Shown in pieces: positions 1 to 10,132 of a stretch of 64,000 bases of DNA. Both the position numbers and the translations under genes were made by a program. The DNA lies in contig NC_015682.1 in assembly GCF_000215975.1 (NCBI RefSeq), forward strand, positions 434,001 through 498,000, written 5' to 3'. The notes beneath the pieces are model-generated. The model was not told the origin of the DNA. It saw nothing but the letters and a program-made list of their open reading frames with translations, and did no database searches. This DNA comes from Thermodesulfobacterium geofontis OPF15 (GTDB lineage Bacteria; Desulfobacterota; Thermodesulfobacteria; Thermodesulfobacteriales; Thermodesulfobacteriaceae). The stretch's first letter is position 1. Every line of letters starts with the position of its first letter.

Positions 1-3000
1 CTTCATACAGAATGGAGTCTCCTTGATGGAGCTATAAGAATAGAAGATCTTACTAAAAGACTCATAGAATATGGAATGCCAGGGTGTGCTGTAACTGATC
101 ATGGAACTTTATATGGAATTATTCATTTTTATACCAAGTTAAAAGAAGTAGGTCTTAAGCCCATTATAGGTTGCGAATTTTATGTAGCTGAGGGGTCTCG
201 TTTTGAAAAAAAAGCATCAAAAAGAGGAGAAGCCGGGACACATTTAGTTTTGCTTGCCAAAAATAAAGAGGGTTATCAAAACCTTTTAAAATTAGCCTCA
301 ATTGCATATTTAGAAGGATTTTACTATAGACCTCGCATAGATAAAGAAGTTCTTAAGCAATATCATCAAGGGCTTATAGCAATGAGTGCCTGTTTGGAAG
401 GGGAAATTCCGAGACTTCTTTTAGCAGGAAATTTAAATAAGGCTATAGAAGTAGCCAAATGGTACAAAGAGTTATTTAAGGATGATTTTTATTTAGAACT
501 TCAAAAAAATGATTTACCCGAACAAGACAAAGTTAACGAGGGGATTTTAGAGATAGCTGAAAAATTGAGAATTAAATGTGTTGCTACTGCAGATTGTCAT
601 TACTTAGATAAAGAGGATGCTCTTGCTCATGAAGTCCTTTTATGTATTCAAACAGGACATAAACTTTCTGATCCCGATAGATTTAGGTTTAATACAGATA
701 AGCTTTATTTTGCAAGTGCTGAAGAAATGAGAGAAAGATTCAAAAATTATCCTTTAGAAATTATTACTAATTCTATGGAAATTTTTGAAAAAATAGATTT
801 AGAAATCAAAACTGATGAAATTTTATTTCCTAAGGCGAAAATTCCAGAAGGTGAAACTGTAGAAAGTTATTTTATTAAAAAAGCAAGAGAGGGTTTAGAA
901 AGGAAACTTAAAGAACTTAAAGCCAAAGGTCAACTTGCAGAAGATGAAGAAAAATATTGGCAAAGATTAGAATATGAGATAGATACTATAATTGAAAAAG
1001 GGTATGCAAGTTATTTTTTAATTGTGGCGGACTTTGTAAATTGGGCAAAATCTCGTGGAATTCCTGTTGGTCCAGGAAGAGGTTCTGCTGCAGGTGCACT
1101 TACATCATATGCTCTTGGAATTACAAATTTAGATCCTTTGAGATGGGGACTTCTTTTTGAAAGATTCTTAAATAAAGAAAGGCCAAGTCTTCCTGATATA
1201 GATGTAGATTTTTGCATGGAAAGAAGAGATGAGGTTATAGAATATGTAGCTAATACTTACGGAAAGGAATATATTGCTAAAATTGCAACCTTCGGGCAAC
1301 TGAAAGCAAGACAAGTAGTAAGAGATGTAGGAAGGGTACTTGGATTTAAACCTAAGGAAATAGATCCTATAGCAAAGATGATAAGTCCTGGAATAAATGT
1401 AACCTTAGAAAAGGAATTACAAAGAGAGGAGTTTAAAGAATTAATTAAAAGATCTGAAAAAATAAAAAAACTTTTTGAACTTGCCAAAAAACTTGAAAGA
1501 TTACCAAGGCATGTAAGTCAACATGCAGCAGGAGTTATTATAGCAGGAAAACCAATTACAGAAGTTGCGCCTTTAATGAAAGGAGATGAAGGGGAAATTC
1601 TTGTTCAATTTGATATGAAAGCTTGTGAAGCTGTAGGACTAATAAAATTTGACTTTTTAGGTTTAAAAACCCTCACCATCATTGATCATACCTTAAAGCT
1701 TATAGAAAGATATGAAGGAATAAAAATAAATATTGATGATATCCCCTTAAATGATGAAAAAACTTATGAACTTTTAAGGAAAGGAGAAACTGATGGAGTA
1801 TTTCAATTAGAATCAGACGGAATGAAAGAGTTATTAAGGAGGCTTAAACCTACAGATTTTAACGATCTTATTGCAGTATTAGCTTTATATAGACCAGGCC
1901 CCTTAGAAGGAGGATTAGTTGATCAGTATATAGAAACAAAACATGGAAAAAGAAAACCAGAATATTTGCATCCACTTTTAGAGCCTATTTTAAAAGAAAC
2001 CTATGGAGTAATAGTATATCAGGAACAGGTAATGGAAATAGCAAGAGCATTTGCAGGTTATACCTTGGGAGAGGCAGATTTATTAAGAAGGGCTATAGGT
2101 AAAAAAGAAAAAGAACTTATGGAAAATCTAAAAAAAGAATTTATTTCTCGTTCTGTTGAAAGAAATATACCTCTTGAAATAGCTGAAAAGGTATATGATT
2201 TAATTGAAAAATTTGCAGATTATGGATTCAATAAAAGTCATTCAGCAGCCTATGCTCTTCTATCCTATCAAACTGCTTATTTAAAAGCACATTACCCCGT
2301 ATACTTCATTGCAGGAATTCTTACCTATTCTGCTAACAAAAGCGAAGAAGTTAGTAAATATATAGCTTTAGCAAATGAGATGGGAATAAAAATTTTACCA
2401 CCAGACATAAATAAAAGTGAAGCAGGATTTACAGTAGAAGGTTCAGCCATTAGAATAGGACTTTATGCCATTAAAAATGTAGGAGAAGAAGCTGTAAATG
2501 AAATTTTAAAGAAAAGACCTTATGAGTCTTTTATAGATTTTTGTAGTAAAGTGGATACTAAAAAGGTAAATAGAAAAACTATAGAAGCCCTTATTAAAGC
2601 AGGTGCTTTTGACAGTTTAGAACCTAATAGAGCTAAACTTATGCATAATCTTCCTTCAGTTCTTTCTATTTCTAACCAAGCTAAATTTTCTATTCTTTTT
2701 AAACAAGGTTCTTTACTAAGCTTAGATAAAACCTTTAATTTGGAAGAGGTTCCTCCTTGGGATTTAGATGAAACATTAAATTTTGAAAAATCCGCTTTGG
2801 GATTTTATCTTACTGATCATCCAATGAGAAGATTTAGAAAATGGATCAATATTTTTTCTTCTTATTATGTGGAAAAAATAAAAGAAATTGAGGAAGGAAC
2901 AAAAATTATTGTAGCTGGAGTTATTTCAGAAATAAAAGTAAAAAGCACCAGAAACGGAGAAAAAATGGCTATTATAAAAATAGAAGATGAAAAGTCATCT

Positions 3001-3405
3001 TTAAAAGCTCTTGTTTTCCCCGATTTGTATAATCAGTATATGCACCTTTTAAAAGAAGGAGCAATGCTTTGGTTTAAAGGGGAAGTAGATAAAGAGGAAG
3101 AAAACAAGGTTCTTTTAATAGAAGATTTGGCAGAGTTAAAAGATTTAAAATTTTTTAAAGATGGGAAATTAAATATTCTATTTTCTTCTGAAAATTTTAA
3201 AGAAGAAAAATTAGAATATTTTAAGAATTTTTTGATAAAAGAAGAAGATTTAAAATCAGGATTACCTATCCAACTTTATTTAAAATATCCAGACTATTTA
3301 GTATGTTTTGAAATAAACGGATATAAAATAGACCCCTCTTATGAACATTTATCTTTATTATTGGACACCTTTGAAGAAATTCATTTAAAAGTGATTTTTT
3401 CATAA
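1..3405 (+). CDS. dnaE: DNA polymerase III alpha subunit, 5' end outside window
   Basis: Catalytic subunit of the replicative DNA polymerase (C-family). The reading frame is open from base 1, where it reads LHTEWSLLDGA, the PHP-domain motif found a few residues from the start of DnaE. Only a handful of N-terminal codons are therefore missing. The in-frame ATG at 76 is internal and is not the start. TDHG of the PHP domain lies near base 95. The polymerase catalytic motif PDIDVDF is at about 1192-1215, and the FDFLGLKTL segment is near 1650. The C-terminal region around 2900-3110 looks like the OB-fold (tRNA-binding-like) domain. Length and domain order are normal for DnaE1 rather than PolC. 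Confidence 0.97.
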   Translation, partial: LHTEWSLLDGAIRIEDLTKRLIEYGMPGCAVTDHGTLYGIIHFYTKLKEVGLKPIIGCEFYVAEGSRFEKKASKRGEAGTHLVLLAKNKEGYQNLLKLASIAYLEGFYYRPRIDKEVLKQYHQGLIAMSACLEGEIPRLLLAGNLNKAIEVAKWYKELFKDDFYLELQKNDLPEQDKVNEGILEIAEKLRIKCVATADCHYLDKEDALAHEVLLCIQTGHKLSDPDRFRFNTDKLYFASAEEMRERFKNYPLEIITNSMEIFEKIDLEIKTDEILFPKAKIPEGETVESYFIKKAREGLERKLKELKAKGQLAEDEEKYWQRLEYEIDTIIEKGYASYFLIVADFVNWAKSRGIPVGPGRGSAAGALTSYALGITNLDPLRWGLLFERFLNKERPSLPDIDVDFCMERRDEVIEYVANTYGKEYIAKIATFGQLKARQVVRDVGRVLGFKPKEIDPIAKMISPGINVTLEKELQREEFKELIKRSEKIKKLFELAKKLERLPRHVSQHAAGVIIAGKPITEVAPLMKGDEGEILVQFDMKACEAVGLIKFDFLGLKTLTIIDHTLKLIERYEGIKINIDDIPLNDEKTYELLRKGETDGVFQLESDGMKELLRRLKPTDFNDLIAVLALYRPGPLEGGLVDQYIETKHGKRKPEYLHPLLEPILKETYGVIVYQEQVMEIARAFAGYTLGEADLLRRAIGKKEKELMENLKKEFISRSVERNIPLEIAEKVYDLIEKFADYGFNKSHSAAYALLSYQTAYLKAHYPVYFIAGILTYSANKSEEVSKYIALANEMGIKILPPDINKSEAGFTVEGSAIRIGLYAIKNVGEEAVNEILKKRPYESFIDFCSKVDTKKVNRKTIEALIKAGAFDSLEPNRAKLMHNLPSVLSISNQAKFSILFKQGSLLSLDKTFNLEEVPPWDLDETLNFEKSALGFYLTDHPMRRFRKWINIFSSYYVEKIKEIEEGTKIIVAGVISEIKVKSTRNGEKMAIIKIEDEKSSLKALVFPDLYNQYMHLLKEGAMLWFKGEVDKEEENKVLLIEDLAELKDLKFFKDGKLNILFSSENFKEEKLEYFKNFLIKEEDLKSGLPIQLYLKYPDYLVCFEINGYKIDPSYEHLSLLLDTFEEIHLKVIFS

Positions 3406-3423
3406 AAATTTTAAAGTTTTTAC

Positions 3424-3452
3424 TTGAAAATTAAATTTCTATAGGCTACAAT
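3424..3452 (+). promoter_or_regulatory. Sigma-70-type promoter of the mini-ferritin gene
   Basis: A -35 box TTGAAA (3424-3429) is followed by a 17-nt spacer and a -10 box TACAAT (3447-3452). The expected start of transcription is near 3459, with AGGAGG just ahead of the ATG at 3483. It lies in the 77-bp gap after dnaE, so the ferritin gene is probably transcribed on its own. Identified by eye. Confidence 0.65.
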
Positions 3453-3482
3453 AAAATTTTAAAAACTCTAAAGGAGGAAGAT

Positions 3483-3782
3483 ATGCTTTCCAAAATTCCC
3501 TTTGATCTTTCAAAAATTGAAGATGAAGATCTTGACAAACAAATCCTTAGAGTAGCAATTATTGCAGAACTTGATGCCATTAATCTTTATGAACAATTGG
3601 CAGCTATGACTGAGGATGAAAATTTAAAAGCTGTTTTTCTTGACATAGCAAGAGAAGAAAAAACCCATGTAGGAGAATTTTTGACTATGCTTCTTATGAA
3701 AGATGAAGAACAAGAAGAGGAATTGTCAGCTGGAGAAGAAGAAGTAGAAGAAATTTTAGAAGGTGAAGAAGAGGAAGAATAA
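3483..3782 (+). CDS. Encapsulated-ferritin-type (EncFtn-like) mini-ferritin
   Basis: A 99-residue ferritin-like protein. Residues 24-70 carry one two-helix ferritin half with E29, E59 and H62. The 30- and 3-residue spacings match the EncFtn ferroxidase triad (E32, E62, H65 in the Rhodospirillum protein). The core AIIAELDAINLYEQ and DIAREEKTHVGEF closely resembles the ferritin domain fused to the Pyrococcus furiosus encapsulin shell protein, as recalled from that family. The last 25 residues are almost all acidic. EncFtn proteins dimerise to build the iron-oxidising site and usually work inside an encapsulin shell. No shell gene is in this window. A good promoter and AGGAGG Shine-Dalgarno precede it. 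Confidence 0.85.
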   Translation: MLSKIPFDLSKIEDEDLDKQILRVAIIAELDAINLYEQLAAMTEDENLKAVFLDIAREEKTHVGEFLTMLLMKDEEQEEELSAGEEEVEEILEGEEEEE

Positions 3783-3799
3783 ATTTTTAAAATAAGTGA

Positions 3800-5953
3800 A
3801 TGCTTTATTTATGTAATTTTATTATAATTATTCTTTTCTTCTTTTCTTTTATCATATCTTCTTGTTTTTCAGCTTATAAAAAAACTTTTGAAATTACAGC
3901 ACAAAAGATAGAGGTTTTTCATAAACCAGAAATTGTCATTGCAAAAGGAGATGTAGTTATAAATAGCAAAGAATTTCTAATCTGGGCTCAAACTGCTAAA
4001 TATGAAGTTGAAACAGAATATTTAATTTTGGAAAATTTTAAAATTTTTGATTTTCAAAAAAATGCAACTACTGAAGGAAATAAAGGGTTTTTAGATTTAA
4101 GAAATGAGGAAATTTGGGCAGATAGAGCCTTTATTTTTTTAAAAAAGGAACAAATAAGAATAAAAGCTATAGATTTTCATAAAAATGCTTTAAATGAATA
4201 TTTTGCTAAAAAAGCACTTATCACTACTTGTGAACTTGATTGTGAAAATGAAAAAGATTTTCCTCCTTGGAGTTTAGAAGTTGATAATTTTTTATTAACA
4301 CCAGAAGGTATAAGTAGTGGAGAAGCAACCAAATTTAAAATTAAAAATGTTCCTATAGGATATTTCCCTAAAGCTGCCTATATTCCTAAAGTTAATTTGC
4401 CTATAACTATTCCCAGAAAAACTGGATTTTTAACTCCAAAATTTTTTCAAGGAAGTAGATTGGGATTTGGGATACAGATACCCCTTTTTTGGGCTTTTAC
4501 AGATCAAATAGATTTTACTATATCTCCCTTTTATCTTACTAAAAGAGGAATGTTAATGGATATAGAAAACCAATTTAAATTTGAAAAAGAATTTCAAGGG
4601 CTAATAAAAATTAGATACTTAAAAGATATAGCGAAAGAAGGATATGCTATTGAAGAAAAACCAGAAAAAAATAAATGGTGGGTTGTTGGAAAAATAGATT
4701 ACGGAATGAAACCTAATTTAGATGCCCATTTAGATTTTGATGTGGTATCAGAGAGAGGATTTTTAGAAGAATTTGATGTAGGAGAAGGGGGTTACTCAAA
4801 CACAAGGGCACAAATTTTAGGAAGATTTAATAGAGATATAGAAGATAAGGCACAGGAATATAGAACTTCAAAATTTTGGATTCAATATTATAGAAATAGT
4901 TTATATACAAGACTTGAAAATACCTATTTAAATTATCATGGAGCAATTGATAGTGATACCATTTTACAGCCCCTTTTTAATTTTAATTTTAACTTTTTAC
5001 CTACAAGTATTTTAAATATCTTATTTCCTGAAGCATCTTTAAAATATCTTTATACTTACAGAAAAGAAGGATATTATGGAGACAAAATTGATACCAAAGT
5101 GGGTATTACTTATCCTTTTAAAATTGGTATGTTTTTTAATTCTGCAAGCTTTAATTATAATTTTAGTTTCTATAACCTAAGAGAAAAAGAGAGTTTTAAA
5201 GAAAGTAGTATAAACCGAAATTATTATGAATTTTTGATAAATTCTTATGTTTTGCTTTATAAATATTATGATTTTTTAACTATTTTTGATAAAAATTTAA
5301 GATTTTTACATACTTTAAAGCCCTATGCTACTTATTTTTATCGTTCTAAACCAAGTGAAACTAACATTCCCCAATTTGATTATGAAGACTTAATTAGTAA
5401 TAAAACTCACACCTTAGAATATGGACTTTGGCAATATTTTAGTTTCCCCTCTCGTAAAAATTTTTTAATAATCAGAGCCTATCAGCAATATGATTTTGTA
5501 AAGGGAGAGCGCTCAGCTACGGCTACCAAACCTGAAGAAAAACCCTTTTCTGACATATTCTTACAAGTCCTACTTAATTACAGTCCCTTTATTTATGCAA
5601 GATATGATACAGCTTATAATTTTTATGGACTTGGATTAAAAAAACATTCTCTTAGTTTAAGCTTAAGAGATGTATATCTTGATTATATAGATTTAATTTA
5701 TCAAGAAGATTCTGCATGGAATACAAAACAACTTACTCTTGATTTAAAATCTAAAATTTTAAATCACTTCTTAGCAGAATTTTATATAAGCAGAAATCTT
5801 ATAAGAGATGAAACTACAGAAATGAAACTTATAGGAACTTATTTACAGGACTGTTATACACTCAGTTTGGGATTTTCTGTTACTCCGAAAGATACAAAAT
5901 TTTATTTTCATTTTCAATTAAAAGGATTAGGAGGTTATGGAATAGAAAAGTAG
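3800..5953 (+). CDS. lptD: LPS assembly outer-membrane protein LptD
   Basis: A 717-residue LptD/OstA protein that inserts lipopolysaccharide into the outer leaflet of the outer membrane. A hydrophobic signal peptide covers residues 1-24. Next comes the periplasmic beta-jellyroll (ITAQKIEVFHKPEIVIAKGDVVI, an OstA repeat). The rest is a long beta-barrel rich in aromatic and alternating polar residues. The PPWSLEV stretch near residue 155 is typical of the family. It begins 18 nt after the ferritin stop with a weak ribosome site. Together with lptC, kdsA and kdsC elsewhere in the window, it shows that the cell makes LPS. Confidence 0.92.
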   Translation: MLYLCNFIIIILFFFSFIISSCFSAYKKTFEITAQKIEVFHKPEIVIAKGDVVINSKEFLIWAQTAKYEVETEYLILENFKIFDFQKNATTEGNKGFLDLRNEEIWADRAFIFLKKEQIRIKAIDFHKNALNEYFAKKALITTCELDCENEKDFPPWSLEVDNFLLTPEGISSGEATKFKIKNVPIGYFPKAAYIPKVNLPITIPRKTGFLTPKFFQGSRLGFGIQIPLFWAFTDQIDFTISPFYLTKRGMLMDIENQFKFEKEFQGLIKIRYLKDIAKEGYAIEEKPEKNKWWVVGKIDYGMKPNLDAHLDFDVVSERGFLEEFDVGEGGYSNTRAQILGRFNRDIEDKAQEYRTSKFWIQYYRNSLYTRLENTYLNYHGAIDSDTILQPLFNFNFNFLPTSILNILFPEASLKYLYTYRKEGYYGDKIDTKVGITYPFKIGMFFNSASFNYNFSFYNLREKESFKESSINRNYYEFLINSYVLLYKYYDFLTIFDKNLRFLHTLKPYATYFYRSKPSETNIPQFDYEDLISNKTHTLEYGLWQYFSFPSRKNFLIIRAYQQYDFVKGERSATATKPEEKPFSDIFLQVLLNYSPFIYARYDTAYNFYGLGLKKHSLSLSLRDVYLDYIDLIYQEDSAWNTKQLTLDLKSKILNHFLAEFYISRNLIRDETTEMKLIGTYLQDCYTLSLGFSVTPKDTKFYFHFQLKGLGGYGIEK

Positions 5954-5961
5954 CATTAAGA

Positions 5962-6432
5962 ATGCTTCAGAAAATAAAAATTTTAATGCCAGGTCCAATA
6001 AAATTTAACTTTGTTAAAGAAGGATTAGGGTATTATCTAAATAAATTAGAAAAATTTGTTGAAATTTCCGCTCTATTTCCAAAAGTAAAAATCAAAGAAT
6101 CTGAAAAAAATATAAGAATAAAAAAAGAAGGAGAGGTATTAAAAAGATACATTTCAGATAAAGAATATTTGATAGTTCTTGATGAGAAAGGAAAAGCGTT
6201 TAAAAGCTTTGAGTTAGCTAAAAAGTTGGAAAATTTAATGCAAAATCAAACTTTTATTACCTTTGTTATAGGTGGACCAGAGGGATTATCTGAAGAATTA
6301 AAAAAGGATGCTAAAGAGATTTGGAGTATTTCTTCTCTAACCTTAAATCACGAAATAACTCTTTTAGTTTTAGTTGAAGCGCTTTATAGAAGTTTTACAA
6401 TTATAAAAGGTATTCCCTATCATAAGGAGTGA
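5962..6432 (+). CDS. rlmH: 23S rRNA (pseudouridine1915-N3)-methyltransferase RlmH
   Basis: A 156-residue SPOUT-class methyltransferase acting on pseudouridine 1915 of 23S rRNA. The SAM-binding knot shows GGPEGL at 104-109, then the [19 protein letters not shown] segment, and a C-terminal YHK (153-155); all are diagnostic of RlmH. The length is normal. It starts 8 nt after the lptD stop, and the HDAC-like gene begins 4 nt after it ends, so it probably shares a transcript with both. Confidence 0.95.
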   Translation: MLQKIKILMPGPIKFNFVKEGLGYYLNKLEKFVEISALFPKVKIKESEKNIRIKKEGEVLKRYISDKEYLIVLDEKGKAFKSFELAKKLENLMQNQTFITFVIGGPEGLSEELKKDAKEIWSISSLTLNHEITLLVLVEALYRSFTIIKGIPYHKE

Positions 6433-6436
6433 AAAG

Positions 6437-7489
6437 ATGAAAAAATTTGCAATAATCTATGATGAGATATTTTTAAAACATAATCCAGGAGCTTTTCACC
6501 CAGAATCTCCTCAAAGACTCCAGGCTATTTGGGAAAGATTACAAAAAGAAGATATAGCGCCTTATATTGAAGTTTTCCCCCCTGATATAGCAACAAAAGA
6601 AGAAATTTTATGGAATCATAGTGAATATCTTTATAATTTAATTGAACACACTAAAGGAAAACCTTATACTCAACTTGATCCAGATACAGCTACCAATGAA
6701 TATTCCTTTTTTGCAGCCTTAAAAGCAGTAGGAGCACAAAAAACAGCTTTAAAACTACTTTTTGAAGAAGGTTATAGAGGAACCTTTGCTCTTGTTAGAC
6801 CACCTGGTCATCATGCTGAGAAAGATCGTGCTATGGGATTTTGTTTATTTAACAATGTTGCTATAGCAGCCTATTATGCCAAAAATTACTATGGACTAAA
6901 AAAAATTTTAATAGTGGATTGGGATTTACATCATGGAAATGGAACACAAAAGAGTTTTTATTCTGATCCAGAAGTTCTTTATTTTTCAGTTCATCAATAT
7001 CCCTATTATCCTGGGACAGGACATTATTCTGAAATCGGTGAAGGTAAAGGAATAGGTTTTACTTTGAATGTTCCTCTCCCTGCTTATTGTGGAGATGAGG
7101 AATATATCTATATCTTTAAAGAATTTTTAGGACCTATAGCTTTGCAATTTGAACCAGAAATTATTATGGTTTCAGCAGGATTTGATCTCTGTGAGGGAGA
7201 CCCTTTGGGGAATATGGAAGTTACTCCACACTTTGGAATTCCCATGTTAACTTTAATTTTAAAAAACATTGCAGAAAAAACTTGTCAAGGGAGAATCCTT
7301 TTTACTTTAGAAGGTGGTTATAATGCAGTTAATCTTCAAGAGAGTGTAGCTAACTTAATTTTAACTTTTCTGGGATTAAAAGATCTTCCAGAAAAAATAA
7401 CCTTTTCAGAAAGAGCTGAAAGAATAGAAGCAAAAATTCTTAAACCACTTAAGGAGCTTTTAAGATATGCAACCAGCTGGCTTATTTAG
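6437..7489 (+). CDS. Histone deacetylase-family amidohydrolase (AcuC/acetylpolyamine-type)
   Basis: A 350-residue zinc-dependent deacetylase of the arginase/HDAC fold. RPPGHHAE (121-128) gives the catalytic His pair. [11 protein letters not shown] holds zinc ligands D163 and H165, and SAGFD gives the third ligand, D250. The C-terminal LEGGYN is also canonical. Bacterial members remove acetyl groups from acetoin-related targets, polyamines or proteins; the substrate cannot be told here. There is a good ribosome site (GGAGTG). The 3' end overlaps the HlyD gene by 23 nt, so it is coupled to the efflux operon. Confidence 0.9.
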   Translation: MKKFAIIYDEIFLKHNPGAFHPESPQRLQAIWERLQKEDIAPYIEVFPPDIATKEEILWNHSEYLYNLIEHTKGKPYTQLDPDTATNEYSFFAALKAVGAQKTALKLLFEEGYRGTFALVRPPGHHAEKDRAMGFCLFNNVAIAAYYAKNYYGLKKILIVDWDLHHGNGTQKSFYSDPEVLYFSVHQYPYYPGTGHYSEIGEGKGIGFTLNVPLPAYCGDEEYIYIFKEFLGPIALQFEPEIIMVSAGFDLCEGDPLGNMEVTPHFGIPMLTLILKNIAEKTCQGRILFTLEGGYNAVNLQESVANLILTFLGLKDLPEKITFSERAERIEAKILKPLKELLRYATSWLI

Positions 7490-8432
7490 AATAAATGTAA
7501 AGAAAATTTTTATTGTAGCTTTATTATGGTTAATTCTTTTTGGAGCTGGATATTTTTATTTTTTTAAATATAAAAAGCTCCCCAAAGGGGTTCTTATTTT
7601 ACATGGGAGAATTGAAGGGAAAGAAATAAACATATCCTCTAAGGTTCAGGGCAGGATTATAAAGCTTTATAAAAGAGAAAGTGACAGAGTTAAAGCAGGA
7701 GAAATACTTGCTGAACTTCGTCCAGATGAATTTTTGGCTCAATTCAAAAGTGCTAAAGAAGAGGTCGAAGCAACTTATCAAAACAAACTTCTTGCAGAAA
7801 GTTATCTTTTAAAATCAAGAGTTAAATTAGAACAAGCTAAAAGAGATTTAGAAAGATTTGAAAAATTGTATAAAGAGGGGGTAATTTCTAAAAGAGATTT
7901 AGAATTAGCAGAACTTAATTATAAATCAGCTCTTGCTGAATTTAGAGTTAATGAGAGATTTATTGCCCAAACCGAAGCAAAATATAAATCAGCTTTACAA
8001 AAATTAAAAGAGGTAGAAGTTATTTATAAAGAGACAAAAATTTATGCACCCACTCACGGGGTTATTTTATCAAGACCTGCAGAAGAAGGAGAAATAGTAA
8101 ATCCAGGGCAAACAATTTATACCATGGTTGATCTTCAAAAACTTTATGTAAAAGTTTACATACCTGAACCTGATCTTGGTAAAATTAAATTAGGTCAAAT
8201 AGCAAGGATATATGTAGATGCTTATAAAGATCGCTATTTTAATGGTACAATTACCAGAATTTATGAACAAGCTGAATTTACACCTAAAAATGTGGAAACT
8301 AAAGAAGAAAGAGTAAAGCTTGTTTTTGGTGCTGAGGTCTTTGTAGATAATAAAGAAGAACTTCTTAAACCAGGTATGCCTGCAGATGTGGTGATAAAAA
8401 TTGATCCTAAAGCAGAATGGATAAGACCTTAG
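7467..8432 (+). CDS. HlyD-family membrane fusion protein (YbhG-like)
   Basis: A 321-residue periplasmic adaptor for an ABC exporter. One N-terminal membrane helix covers residues about 12-31. A lipoyl/barrel-sandwich half ([24 protein letters not shown]) follows, then a long coiled-coil hairpin (about 85-190). The second lipoyl half ([24 protein letters not shown]) and a beta-barrel domain complete it. The order and size match YbhG. It is followed, with overlap, by a tandem ATPase and two permeases, so it is the adaptor of that system. The start at 7467 lies inside the HDAC-like gene, with no clear alternative. Confidence 0.88.
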   Translation: MQPAGLFRINVKKIFIVALLWLILFGAGYFYFFKYKKLPKGVLILHGRIEGKEINISSKVQGRIIKLYKRESDRVKAGEILAELRPDEFLAQFKSAKEEVEATYQNKLLAESYLLKSRVKLEQAKRDLERFEKLYKEGVISKRDLELAELNYKSALAEFRVNERFIAQTEAKYKSALQKLKEVEVIYKETKIYAPTHGVILSRPAEEGEIVNPGQTIYTMVDLQKLYVKVYIPEPDLGKIKLGQIARIYVDAYKDRYFNGTITRIYEQAEFTPKNVETKEERVKLVFGAEVFVDNKEELLKPGMPADVVIKIDPKAEWIRP

Positions 8433-10132
8433 GTTCTCCTGTTATCACGGTTAAAAATTTATCAAAAGTCTACGGAAAATTAAAAGCTGTAGAAGGGGTT
8501 TCTTTTGAAGTAGAAAAAGGTGAAGTTTTTGGGCTTATCGGTCCTGATGGAGCAGGTAAAACAACCCTTATACATGTTTTGGCAGGAGTTTTAGAACCTT
8601 CTTCGGGGGAGGCTTATATAAATGGAATTAATGTGGTTAAAGAACCTGAAAAAATAAAAAAACTTATTGGATATATGCCTCAAGGGCTTGGGCTTAATCT
8701 TTATGACAACCTTACAGTAGAAGAAAATATGAATTTTTTTAAAGATTTAAGACTTATCTCTGAAGATACCTTTCAAAAAAATAAAGAAATACTTCTTGAG
8801 ATAACAAGACTAAAACCTTTTCTTTCAAGACCTGCAAAAGCTCTTTCAGGAGGTATGAGACAAAAGCTTGCCCTTATATGTACCCTTCTTCATCTTCCTG
8901 AAGTGATACTTCTTGATGAACCTACTACAGGTGTTGACCCATTATCAAGACAGGATTTTTGGGAGATTATTCATACCTTGGTTCAGGAAAGAGAAATAAC
9001 TGTTCTTTTGACTACTGCTTATATGGATGAAGCAGAAAGATGTAATAGAATTGCGCTTATTCATAAGGGGAAGCTTCTTCTTCAAGATAAACCTGAAAAT
9101 ATACCCGATTTAGAGGGTGCATTTATATCCGCTGTTTCTGGAGAAAGACCTAAGTCCTTTTTGAAAAAAAGTTCATCCTTTTCTGAAAAAGAAACTAATA
9201 TTCTCATTTGTAATAGAGTAAGCAAACTTTTTGGAAAATTTAGAGCAGTTGATAGAGTAAGTTTGGAAGTAAAGAAAGGGGAAATTTTGGGGCTCCTTGG
9301 TCCAAATGGAGCGGGTAAAACAACCCTTATAAAAATGATGTGCGGACTTCTTCCTCCCTCAGAAGGTGAAATTTTTATTTCAGGAAATAATGTAGAAAAA
9401 GAAAAGGCGAAGGTCTGGAGATTAATAGGATATATGTCTCAAAAATTCTCCCTTTACAAAGATTTAACTGTTTTAGAAAATATTAAACTTTATGCAGGAC
9501 TATATGGAGTAAAAAATAAAAATTTTGGAGAACTTTTAGAAAAGCTTGGTTTATTAGGCTGGGAAGGAAGATTAGTTAAAGATATTCCCTTTGGGATAAA
9601 ACAAAGGTTAGCCCTTTCTTGTGCAGTTTTACACAAACCCTTAATAGTATTTTTAGATGAACCTACCTCAGGAGTTGACCCAGTTGCAAGAAGATCTTTT
9701 TGGGAGATGATACATTTTCTCTCAAGAGAAGAAGGGATAACAGTAATTCTTTCAACTCACTATATGGATGAAGCAGAAAATTGTGACAGGATTGGACTTA
9801 TGAATAAAGGAAGACTTATTGCCCTTGGAACACCTGAAGAACTTAAAATGACTTCAGAAAAGATTTCAGGAAAACTTTTACAAATAAGAACCTCAGAATT
9901 TAGAGAAGTTTTTAAAAAGCTTAAGAGTGATTTTCCCAATTTATCTCTTTATGGGAATAAAATTTTATTAAGAACCTTTTCTCCAGAAAAAGATAAAGAA
10001 AAAATAGAAAAAATTTTAATTAAAGAAGGAAAATTTAAAATAGAAATTTCTCAGACTTTACCATCTTTACAAGAAACTTTTATAGATTTTATAAAGAAAG
10101 ATTTAGAAGAAAATCCAGAAAACTATGTTTAA
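8417..10132 (+). CDS. Tandem ABC transporter ATPase (YbhF-like)
   Basis: A 571-residue protein with two ABC domains in one chain, as in YbhF. Domain 1 has Walker A GPDGAGKTT (42-50), signature LSGGMRQ (143-149) and Walker B VILLDEP. Its H-loop position holds Ala (TTAYMDEA, A201). Domain 2 has Walker A GPNGAGKTT (295-303) and an intact H-loop (H448), but its signature is the degenerate IPFGIKQ (390-396). This should give one competent and one degenerate ATP site. It overlaps the adaptor gene by 16 nt and the first permease by 8 nt. It powers export by the two following permeases; the substrate is unknown. Confidence 0.93.
   Translation: MDKTLGSPVITVKNLSKVYGKLKAVEGVSFEVEKGEVFGLIGPDGAGKTTLIHVLAGVLEPSSGEAYINGINVVKEPEKIKKLIGYMPQGLGLNLYDNLTVEENMNFFKDLRLISEDTFQKNKEILLEITRLKPFLSRPAKALSGGMRQKLALICTLLHLPEVILLDEPTTGVDPLSRQDFWEIIHTLVQEREITVLLTTAYMDEAERCNRIALIHKGKLLLQDKPENIPDLEGAFISAVSGERPKSFLKKSSSFSEKETNILICNRVSKLFGKFRAVDRVSLEVKKGEILGLLGPNGAGKTTLIKMMCGLLPPSEGEIFISGNNVEKEKAKVWRLIGYMSQKFSLYKDLTVLENIKLYAGLYGVKNKNFGELLEKLGLLGWEGRLVKDIPFGIKQRLALSCAVLHKPLIVFLDEPTSGVDPVARRSFWEMIHFLSREEGITVILSTHYMDEAENCDRIGLMNKGRLIALGTPEELKMTSEKISGKLLQIRTSEFREVFKKLKSDFPNLSLYGNKILLRTFSPEKDKEKIEKILIKEGKFKIEISQTLPSLQETFIDFIKKDLEENPENYV

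Noticed and set aside
1011-1487. Reverse-strand open frames inside dnaE
   Set aside because: They have no ribosome sites or recognisable products, and they run opposite a strongly conserved gene.
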